Below are positions 24,723-33,791 of a DNA stretch of 64,000 nucleotides, piece by piece. The stretch spans positions 62,001 to 126,000 of the forward strand of contig CAVSPR010000006.1 of NCBI GenBank assembly GCA_963729875.1, in the 5' to 3' direction. A model generated the notes under the pieces. The model did not search any database, was not told the origin of the DNA, and saw only the letters and a list, made by a program, of their open reading frames with translations. Source of the DNA: DATBSL01 sp963729875. Its GTDB lineage: Bacteria > Acidobacteriota > Vicinamibacteria > Fen-336. Every line of letters begins with the position of its first letter. Positions within the stretch are counted from its first letter, which is position 1. A program made the position numbers and the translations under genes.

Positions 24723-27415
24723 TCGAGCTCCTTTCGGACCGAGGGCCGCCCGCCAGTTCTGGACGACCGTCACCGAGCCGATCCCCTCACGCTCGGCCAC
24801 CAGTGCGAGCCAGCGCTGCCGGTCGGGCATGGCGTCGAGCCAGACCAGGCCGCCCGGAAGGTTGGCGGCGAGCTTCGGAGTTCCCAGGCGCGGTGTCGCA
24901 CCGGGCTCCACGTCCACGCGCCACAGGCGCTGCCGGTCGGTGCCCAGGAAAAGGATCTGGCGGCCGTCGCGCGTCCACCACCCCGCGACCGCACCTTCCG
25001 TGGAGACCTGCACCTTGTGCCCGGGCACGGGAAAGGACTGCACGTAGAGCTCCGCGCGTCCCGATTCCTCCGAGACGTACGCGAGCCAGCGCCCGTCGGG
25101 CGACGGCCACCCGCCGCGGTCACGGGCCGGGCTGCGCACGTACGGGGTGGGCGTGGGATCGGCGGACGTCGGGAGCAGCCAGATGTTCTGCTGCGTGTCG
25201 GGATCGAGCTGCTGGAACGCGATCCACCGGCCGTCCGGCGACCATCCGTCCGGGCTCTTGAACGCGACGGTGGACCGATAGAGCGGCTGCTCCGGCGACG
25301 CGTCGGCCACCGCCTTCACGAACAGGTCCTGCGCGCCGTCACGGTCGCTCGCGAACACCACGCGGGCCCCGTCCGGCGACCAGACCGGCGACTCGTTGAG
25401 GCCGGGTCCCGACGAGAGCCGGGTGGCCCCGCCGCGCGCGAGGTCCGCCAGCCACAGGCTCGACTCGGTCGGCGACGTCGAGCGCACCAGGACCGCCCGG
25501 GTCCCGTCGGGCGACACCCGGACCGTGGAGTAGCGGCCGGGTGGAACGTTGAGCGTTCCCGCGGCCCGACCGCCCGCGTCGAGCCAGGTGGGAGTGGTCT
25601 CGACGGACGGGGCCGAGAAGTACGCGAGAGATCCCGCGGAGGAGACGGACGTCGAGTGGCTGGCCGTGAAGGAGAAGGCGGGGTCGAAGATGCTGGTGGG
25701 CTCGTCTTCCAGGGAAACCGCCTCGCCCGTGACCCGACGCCTTTCCGCGTCGAACGGCTGGGCGGCGAGGACGCCCTGCCTCGTGAAGAGGAGCCATCCC
25801 GGCTCGGCGTAGACGGGCGCGCTCTCCATCGAGCCGACCAGGGTGCGGGAGGCGTCGCGGAGCGAGCCGGCGAAGATGTCGAACCGACCGCCGCGTCCGG
25901 GCAGGGCCGCGAAGAGGAAGTGCTCGCCGTCCGGGAGGAACGCGGGGAAGCGGTGCCCGTACTCGTTCCGGCCGGGGTCCAGCGCCGTGACCGGGCTGGG
26001 CTCGCCGCCGTTCGGCGAGACACGGTAGAGGGGCCCGCCGGCGTCGGGCGCGAACACGATCACGTTCGACGAGCTCCAGGCGCCGCCCCGCGGGTTCGGG
26101 GCGTCGCAGACGACCTCCGCGCGGCCCCCGGCCGCGGCGACGATCTTGAGCTTGTCGGCCGAGAAGAAGCCGACTCTCTGGCTGTCGGGCGACCAGAACG
26201 GCATTCCCGTGCCGTCACCGGCGTCCACGCGACGTGCAACCGGCGAATCCAGGGGGCGGACCCAGAGCTGGTTGGAAACCCGACCCGCGCCGCCGACGAC
26301 GAAGGCGACCCTCCGGCCGTCGGGCGAGATGGCGACCATCGACGTGTCCGGATAGAGGCTGGCGCCGGTCGGCGGGAGGACCGACAGCCGCGTGACGGCG
26401 TCGTCCGCCGCCGGCCTCGACCGCGGCCAGAGGAGGGCGGCCACCGCGGCCGTCAGGACGGCCCCGGCCACGGCGGGCCACAGCCGGGACGGGATCGACG
26501 GGAGGAGGGCCGTCGCCCGCCGGCCCGGGGCCGAGGCCGGCCGCTCGACCTCGTCGAGCGCGAGGCGCGCCTCGCCGATGTCGCGCAGGCGTTTCCGCGG
26601 ATCGCGCTCGAGGCAGCGGCGGAGGAGTCGCTCGACGGAGGGCGGCGTCGCCGAGGGCAGGAGCGTCCACTCCGGGTCGGTCTTGAGCACGGCGGCGAGC
26701 GTGTCGCTGACGGTCTCTCCCGCGAAGAGGCGCGCGCCGGTGAGCATCTCGAAGAGCACGACCCCGAAGGCCCAGACGTCGGCGCGCTTGTCGACCGGCC
26801 TTGCCGCGCGCCTGCTCCGGCGACATGTAGGCGGCGGTTCCGAGGATGAGGCCGGCCGCGGTGCCGGTGTGGGCGAGGGTGGGGGACTCCGAGAGGTTGC
26901 CGGAGGACGTTCCGGTGGCGCCCTCGCCCGTCCAGGCCTTGGCGAGGCCGAAGTCGAGGACTTTGACCTTGCCCTCCGGCGTGACCTTGACGTTGGCGGG
27001 CTTGAGGTCGCGGTGGACGATGCCCTTCTCGTGCGCTTCCTCGAGGGCTTCGGCGACCTGCCGGGCGATCGCGACGGCCTCGTCGACGGGGAGCGGCCCC
27101 CGCTTCAGGCGCTCGGCGAGGTCCTCGCCCTCGACGAGCTCCATGGCGAGCAGGTGCGCGTGCCGCCCCCCGGGAGGGTCGCCTGCTCGAAGCCGTAGAG
27201 GTGGGCGATGTTCGGGTGGTTGAGCGAGGCGAGCAGCTTCGCCTCGCGCTCGAAGCGGGCGAGGCGGTCGGGGTCGGCGGCGAAGGCCTCCGGGCAGCAG
27301 CTTGAGCGCGACGTCGCGGCCGAGCCTCGTGTCGCGTCGCGCGGTAGACCTCGCCCATGCCGCCGGCGCCGAGGGCGGCGGTGATCCGGTAGTGCGCGAG
27401 TGTCTGGCCGATCAT
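24717..27415 (-). pseudogene. Receptor Ser/Thr kinase with TolB/PD40 propeller (four indels in the kinase part)
   Basis: From ATG 27415 (MIGQTLAHYRITAALGAGG) the full kinase can be pieced together: glycine loop, ELVEGEDLAERLKRGP, HRDLKPAN, KVLDFGLAKAW and AAYMSPEQARGK. A membrane span is coded near 26425-26500. An uninterrupted extracytoplasmic part (26400 to the stop at 24717) has repeated SPDGRR/SPDSQR blades of a TolB-type beta-propeller. Indels lie at about 27335 (+1), 27292-27294 (+1), the C6 run 27166-27171 (-1) and 26799 (+1). Every segment between them keeps good family sequence, so these are recent changes or assembly errors rather than old decay. The stop overlaps a relic kinase start. 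Confidence 0.75.
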
Positions 27416-27417
27416 CG

Positions 27418-30203
27418 CTAGTGGCTCACCGCTCGAGCGAGCGACGTCCAGTTCGTCACGACGTGCATCTGCGGCGTTGCGGCCCTTGTCGACCGGCCAA
27501 CTTCACGAGGAAGCGCTGGCCGTCCGGCGCTCAGCGCGTAGTCGTCGTAGTTCGGTGCCCTGAGAAGCCCGCGGATCGGCGAAGAGCTTCGTCGGGCAGG
27601 TCGACCTCGAGCCGCTCGGCGACGAAGCGCGAACCGCGACGGCCATCAGCAGGTTGTCGGGCCGGCGAGTAGAAGAGCTCCTTTCCGTCGCCTCGCCACT
27701 TGGGCTGACCTCCGCCGTCGACGGAGACGCGCACACGGTCGCCGTCTCGCCGGTAGGGCTCCACGTAGACCTCGGCGCGGTCGGACTCGGTCGAAGCGTA
27801 GGCGAGCCAGCGCTCGTCGGGCGAGACGCTGAGGCTCGTCGACGTGGAACCGCGCGTTCGAGGATGGGCTCGGGCTCTCCGCCGTCCGTCGACGTGGAGC
27901 GCCCAGACGCTCTGCTGGCTCGTCGGCGGGCTGGCGGACGAAGAGGAGCGTTCGGCCGTCGGGCGACAAGAACTCCGGGTAGTCGCTCGTCGGCCGTGTC
28001 GGTGAGCGCCGTCTCGGGGTCGGTCGCGCGCAGGCCTTGCGCCGGAGGTCCCGTCACGCCGCCGTGCAGCGAGCTGAAGAGCGAGCGATCGGCCGTCCGG
28101 AGACCAGACGGGGTTTGCTCGTTCGCCCGGCCCGGCGCGTCACGCGGCTGGCGCACGCCACGCGCGACGTCCATCGACCCAGAGGTCGGAGCCCCCTTCG
28201 CGTCTCGCGACCTCGAGGGCCACGCTCCTCCCGTCGGGCGAGAGGGCGATCTGGCCGTAGTCGCCCGGGCGCTCCGACCGTTCCCGACGGCGCTGCCCTT
28301 CCGGTCGAGCCACGTGAGCTGGACGTCTGCCGCTCGCGGCCTGCGCGGCGATGTAGGCGAGAGTGCCGCGCGGGGGAGACGCCGAACCATGCGATGCCGG
28401 GATACCCTTCGCAGGTCGCCTACCGGACGCTGCGATCGCGACGGCGCTCGCCGCTCAGCGCGGCGCGCTGGGCGTCGAAGGGCTGAGCGAGGAGGGCGCT
28501 CGTCCTGCAGGAAGAAGAGCGTAGCGGCCTGCTTGCCGGAGGCGCGTGCAGGCCGTCCACGAGGCGCCGGCCGCTCGCGCGGGCGCGTCGAGCGGAGGCC
28601 ACGTAGAGCCCGGCGGCACGCCTTCGCCGCCGATGCGGAACAGGAAGCCGACGTCCTCCGGCCCAGGAACTGGGGAGTGGTGGTGACGCGGTCTCGCCAC
28701 GCGAATCGTCGAGCGGGGTGAGGGGCTTCGCGGCTCGCCGCCCGTCGCCGCTACCGAGTAGATCCTGGCCGGACGCCTCGCCGCTCGCCGAGAAGAGGAT
28801 CGTGCCGTCGTCGTTCCAGTCGTCCCGCCGTCCGGCCGGGTCCGCGGCAGGCGCAGATCCGCTGCATGGTGCCCGTCGGCCGAGGCTCATCTTGCGGAGC
28901 TCCCCGCCGGCGAAGAACGCCAGGGACCGGCCGTCGGGCGACCAGAAGGGGATGCTCGTGGCGCCCTCGGTCCCGGCGAGCGGCCGGGCCGTCAGCGACT
29001 CGAGCGGGCGCACCCACAGCATGGCCGAGCTCGACCGCAGTCCGGTCGGAGTGGGCCGACGGCCCGGAACGCGACCTGGCTGCCCGTCGGGGGAGGCGAT
29101 CGGCCAGCCGAACTCGGTCGTCGAAGCGCCAGCCGTCGGGCGCATCGACCGCGAAGCGCGCGGGCGGCTGCGGCTCCGGCACTTCCTTCGAGGCTGGGCG
29201 AAGGCCAGACCACCGCGACGCCCGGCCAGGACGAGCGCGAGGGTGGCCCAGGCCCACCGCTCTCGCGTGCTACGCCGGCGCTCCGTGCCGAGACTCGCCG
29301 ATCGCCGGCCTCGGGGCCTCGGCCTCCGCGGGCCGCTGCTCCGCGATCACCTCCTGCAGCTCGAGCCGCGCGGCCCCGATGTCGGGGAGCCGCGCGCGCG
29401 GGTCCTTGCGCAGGCACCGGCTCAGCAGGCGTCGCACCGCGGCGGTGTCGCCGGCGGCAGCGCGTCGAGGTCGGGCTCCTTCGTCACGACGGCGGCGATC
29501 ACGTCCGTGACCGTGTCGCCGGCGAAGAGCGACCGGCCGGTCAGCATCTCCCACAGCAGCACGCCGAAGGACCACACGTCGGCCCGCTTGTCGACCGGCT
29601 TGCCACGCGCCTGTTCGGGCGACATGTAGGCCGCCGTTCCCAGGATCACGCCGGCGATCGGTCCCCGTGTGGGCGAGGGTGGGCGACTGCGAGAGGGCCG
29701 CCGAGCCCGAGTTGACGCCGGACGCCTCGCCCGCCCAGGCCTTGGCGAGGCCGAAGTCGAGGACCTTGACCTTGCCCGTCGGGCGTGAGCTTGACGTTGG
29801 CGGGCTTGAGATCGCGGTGGACGATGCCCTTGTTGTGGGCCTCCTCGAGCGCCTCTGCGATCTGCTTGGCGATCTCGAGGGCCTCGTCGACGGGGATCGC
29901 GCCCCGCGCGAGGCGCTCCTTGAGGTCCTCCCCCTCCACGAGCTCGAGGGCGAGGAAGGGCTTCCCGTCGGCCTCCTCGAGCCCGTAGATCGCGGCGATG
30001 TTCGGGTGGTTGAGGGCGGCGAGGAGGTGGGCCTCGCGCTTGAAGCGTCCCAGCCGCTCGGAGTCCTGCGCCACCTCGGGCGGCAGCACCTTGATCGCGA
30101 CGTCGCGGTGGAGGTTCGTGTCGGTCGCGCGGTAGACCTCGCCCATCCCCCCGGCCCCGAGGGCCGAGGTGATCTCGTAGTGCGACAGGGTCTGTCCGAT
30201 CAG
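27418..30203 (-). pseudogene. Receptor Ser/Thr kinase with TolB/PD40 propeller (many indels)
   Basis: Probable start CTG 30203 (LIGQTLSHYEITSALGAGG) with GGAGG 5 bp upstream, 70 bp after a perfect TATAAT at 30273-30278. The kinase part to about 29780 reads cleanly: DVAIKVLPPEVA, ELVEGEDLKERLARG, HRDLKPANVKLTPDG. From there to the stop (27418-27420) the frame changes repeatedly; in 27490-27670 surplus bases occur every 28-40 bp. Fragments in all three frames remain recognisable, for example AAYMSPEQARGKPVDKRADV, PFWSPDGRSLAFF and KWRGDGKELFYS. No stable product could be made from the sequence as given. Local consensus error and recent pseudogene formation are both possible, and the surviving motif quality favours the former. 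Confidence 0.65.
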
Positions 30204-30272
30204 GATCGCCTCCAGTCGGCGGAGCTTCCTCGCTCCACCTCAGCGACGACGCGACATCTGGGGAAGGGCGTG

Positions 30273-30278
30273 ATTATA
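30273..30278 (-). promoter_or_regulatory. Candidate -10 element (TATAAT) of the 27418-30203 kinase
   Basis: A perfect TATAAT on the minus strand in the 119-bp gap between two kinase genes, about 70 bp upstream of the proposed CTG start. The gap also begins with GGAGGAG followed by ACCGACCTTGAT, which resembles the start region of a kinase gene and may be a second relic. Confidence 0.4.
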
Positions 30279-30322
30279 CGCCGGACGGTCGCCGCGACCC
30301 GGCCGAGGCCCGCGGGTCGCAA

Positions 30323-33057
30323 TCAAGGTCGGTCTCCTCCGGACGGGAGGGCCTTGCGGAGCTCGCGGTCCCAGCCGGTGACGACGCGCAGCTCCGTGGG
30401 GGCCTCCGATCTCTTCATCTTCACCATCAGGAAGCGCTGCCCGTCCGGGGTGACGTCGTAGTTGATCGGGCCGTCCATCACCTCGTAGAGCCCCTCGAAG
30501 AGGGCTCGGGGCTTCGAGATCGCGAGGGCGGGCTCGGTGCGGACCTCCGCCACCATCATCTTCTGGCCTTCCCGGTAGAAGATCTCGCCGCCTCCTCTCG
30601 ACCACCGGGGCTCGGTGCCGCCGTCGAGCGAGACCCGCGACTCGTCGCCGCCCCCCGCGACCGAGCGGACGCCGATCTCGGGCCGGCCCGACGCGCGCGA
30701 GACGTAGACGAACCACTTCCCGTCCGGTGAGAGGTCCGCGGCGTAGTCCGAGCTGTCCGTGACGAGCAGGGGAGCGGGTCGAGCGTCCGCGTCCAGGGGG
30801 ATCAGGAAGAGGTCCAAGCCGGTCTTCGGGTTCATCTCGGTGACCACGAGCGTCTTTCCGTCCTTCGAGAGCGTCTCGGGGTACTGGGTGCGCCCGCCCG
30901 CGCCCAGCTGCACCGCCGCGCCCTTCCCCGCCGCGGGCTGGCGGTAGAGGGCTTGCACCCCGGACTTGTTGGACGGGTAGATGAGAGGCCTTCCCGTCGG
31001 CCGTCCACAGCGGGCCGTCCTCGTATCCCTCCGACGTGAGCCGGGTCAGCGCGCCGCGCTCGATCTCGTAGCTCCAGATGTCGGTCGTGTCCTCGGCGAT
31101 GCGCACCAGGATCGACTTCCCGTCGGGAGAGAGCCGCGGCGCGGCGTAGGCGCGCTCCTCGCGCGTGACGGGCGCCTCGCGGCCGGCCCGGTCCACCCAG
31201 ACGAGCGAGCGGCCGCCGGACTGGGCCCCGACGGGTGCGTAGGCCAGGACGCCGTTCTCCGACGCGGCGAAGAGGGTCGAGTAGAAGAACCCGCCGGCCC
31301 AGACACCCTCGACCATCCTCTGCGGGCTGCCCATGATCTCGGAGCGCGCGGGATCGAACGCGGCGGCCCAGATCTCGTTGCCGCGCCCGAAGACCAGGTG
31401 CCCCGAGCGAAGGTAGTGCGCGTTGTTGGCGTCCTCGACCAGCACCCGGCTCTTGCCGGTCGCCAGCTCGTAGAGGCCGACGCGAGCCGCCTTGCCCCCC
31501 AGGAAGGCCGTGAACAGCAGGGACTTCCCGCCGGGAAGCAGCTTGGGCAGGCAACGGACCAACTCGCCGGCGGCGGAGTCGGGCTCGCTGAGGCTCTCGG
31601 TGTTGCCGGCCGCGACGGAGGCCTTCCAGAGGCCGTTGAACTCGAGCGGCGTGAAAAAGACCGTGCCGTCGGCCCGCCACACTCCGCCCCTGAATCCCGG
31701 GGCGTAGCCGAACGCCTGCGGCAGGCCGCCGGCGAGGGAGAGCTTCTTCAGTCGGCCGTCCGCGGTGAAGGCGAGCGACGCGCCGTCCGGCGAGAGGAAG
31801 GGACCGAAGCCGTTCTCCGTGCCCTTGATCGGCAGCGCGTCGAAGGCGTCGAGCTCGCGAAGGTACAGGCGCCGCACGCCGGCGCGGACCGCGGAGTAGA
31901 CGAGGCGCGACCCGTCCGGCGACAGCGCCATCAGGTTCTGCATCAGCGTCACGTCGATGACCTCGACGTCGCTCCAGCCCAGGCCGGTGATCGAGAGCCG
32001 GCGCACGGGCTCGGACGCCACGGGCGCGGCGCGTCGGGACCAGGCCGCCCCGATCGCGACGCCGGCCAGCACGGCTGCGGCCGCCAGCGCGACGAGCAGG
32101 AGGCGCCGCGAAAGGCCGGCCCCGGTCCCCGGCCGGCCCGGTATCGAGGCGTCCTCCGGCCCATCGCCGGGAGCCCGGAGGGCCTCGTCGATCTCGAGAC
32201 GGGCGTCCGCGATGTCGTGGAGGCGGTCGTCCGCGTTCTTCCGGAGACACCGGCGCAGGAGCCGGCGGGCCCCGGCCGGCACCTCGGCGGGCAGTCGTTC
32301 CCACGGCGGCTCGTTCTGCACCACCGCCGCGAGCACGTCGGTTACGGTCTCCCCGGCGAACGCCCGGTCGCCCGTGAGCAGCTCGAAGAGGAGCGACGCC
32401 GAAGGCCCAGATGTCCGTCCGCTTGTCCAGCGGCCGGCCGCGGGCCTGCTCGGGCGACATGTAGGCTCGCGGTCCCGAGGATCAGCCCGGCCTCGGTGCC
32501 GGTGTGCGCCAGGGTCGGGGACTCGCGAGAGGTTGCCGGAGGACGCCGACGGCGCCCTCGCCCGGCTAGGCCTTGGCGAGGCCGAAGTCGAGCACCTTGA
32601 CCTTGCCGTCCGGCGTGACCTTGACGTTGGCGGGCTTGAGGTCGCGGTGGACGATGTGCTTCTCGTGCGCGGCCTCGAGGGCCGCGGCGACCTGCCTGGC
32701 GATCTCGAGCGGCTTCGGCGACGGGGAGCGGCCCCCGCTTCAGGCGCTCGGCGAGGTCCTCCCCTTCGACGAGCTCGAGGGCGAGGAAGGCGCGTCGCCG
32801 CCGTCCGGGAGCGTCGCCTGCTCGAAGCCGTAGAGTGGGCGATGTTCGGGTGGTTGAGCGAGGCGAGCAGCTTGCGCCTCGCGCTCGAAGCGGGCGAGGC
32901 GGTCGGGGTCGGTCGCGAAGGCCTCCGGCAGGAGCTTCAGCGCGACGTGCCGGCCGAGCCGCGTGTCCGTCGCGCGCCAGACCTCTCCCATCCCGCCGGC
33001 GCCGATGGCGGCGGTGATCTCGTACGGCCCGAGGCGTGCGCCGGGGGCGAGGGTCAG
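30323..33057 (-). pseudogene. Receptor Ser/Thr kinase with TolB/PD40 propeller (indels in kinase part)
   Basis: The proposed start is CTG 33057 (TLAPGARLGPYEITAAIGAGG). GGAG lies 7 bp upstream and the length matches the sister gene that starts at 36506. The in-frame ATG at 33096 overlaps a TAGAAT element, so it is less likely. HVALKLLPEAF and the early lobe are intact. At least seven indels fall between 32395 and 32880 (for example 32872, 32833, 32713, 32524, 32466) and one near 30985. The span RRLLLVALAAAAVLAGVAIG precedes a propeller that is continuous for about 1.3 kb, with LSPDGSRLVYS, SPDGASLAFTADG and KWFVYVSRASGRPEI. The end (ELRKALPSGGDRP) overlaps a kinase-start-like sequence. Confidence 0.7.
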
Positions 33058-33094
33058 CGTGAGACTCCAGTCCGTCTGTCCGGGAACGAGGGAC

Positions 33095-33100
33095 ATTCTA
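33095..33100 (-). promoter_or_regulatory. Candidate -10 element of the 30323-33057 kinase
   Basis: TAGAAT on the minus strand, overlapping an in-frame ATG and 37 bp upstream of the proposed CTG start. TTGACC lies only 10 bp further up, too close for a standard -35. Confidence 0.35.
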
Positions 33101-33205
33101 CAGCGGTGAAGGTCAAGGGCCGAAACGTCAGGGTCGGAGCCCTTGCGCGGGGTCCGCGTCTCGAGAGATGCTGATGAGTCAGTCGTGTCGAAGGCACGGT
33201 CCGCC

Positions 33206-33766
33206 ATGGAAACGCTCAGCGCCCCCTATCTGCTCCTCGCCAGCCCGACTCTCCTCGATCCCAACTTCGTCCAGTCGGTCCTGCTGATGGGGCACCACGA
33301 CACGGAGGGCGCCATGGGCTGGATCGTCAACCGCCTGCACGAGAAGCCCGTGCGGGAGCTGCTCTCCCCGGACCAGCAGCCGGGGGTCCACCCCCAGACG
33401 CCCCTGCACCTGGGCGGGCCGGTCCCCGCCGACGCCCTTCTGGCCGTCTTCCACCGCGCGATCGACGGCGTCGAGAGCGTCGAGGTCGCGCCGGGCCTGT
33501 TCGTGTCGAGGTCGGCGCACGTCCTGCCCCTGCTGTTCTCGCGGGTGCCCGGGCCAGGGCTGGTGCCGGGCCGGCTGGTGTTCGGATACTCCGGCTGGAG
33601 CGCGGGCCAGCTCGAGCGCGAGATGGAGGAGGGGGCCTGGCTGGCCCTGCCCTACGACGAGGAGCTGGCCTTCTCCGCGCGCATCGAGGACCTCTGGCGG
33701 CGCTCGTTCGAGCGGCTCGGCCTCAACCCGGCGCTGCTCACCGGCGGCTCCGGCCGCAAGCACTGA
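33206..33766 (+). CDS. yqgE: YqgE/AlgH (UPF0301) family protein
   Basis: 186 residues from ATG 33206. The family pattern is clear: LSAPYLLLASPTLLDPNFVQ, SVLLMGHHDTEGAMGWIVNR, LHLGGPVPADALLAVFH, then VFGYSGWSAGQLEREMEEGAWL. YqgE/AlgH proteins are about 190 residues long; AlgH was named for an effect on alginate regulation, but no biochemical function is settled. It is the only plus-strand gene between 24.7 and 45.2 kb and it splits the kinase array. It is divergent from one kinase and convergent with the next (25-bp gap). No partner such as ruvX/yqgF is next to it. Confidence 0.93.
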   Translation: METLSAPYLLLASPTLLDPNFVQSVLLMGHHDTEGAMGWIVNRLHEKPVRELLSPDQQPGVHPQTPLHLGGPVPADALLAVFHRAIDGVESVEVAPGLFVSRSAHVLPLLFSRVPGPGLVPGRLVFGYSGWSAGQLEREMEEGAWLALPYDEELAFSARIEDLWRRSFERLGLNPALLTGGSGRKH

Positions 33767-33791
33767 CAGAAGTAGCCGCAGCCGGGGCCGA

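Noticed and set aside
27420..29780. Programmed frameshifting or recoding as an explanation for the many frame changes
   Set aside because: The changes are too dense, have no common slippery site or stimulatory structure, and are absent from sister genes.
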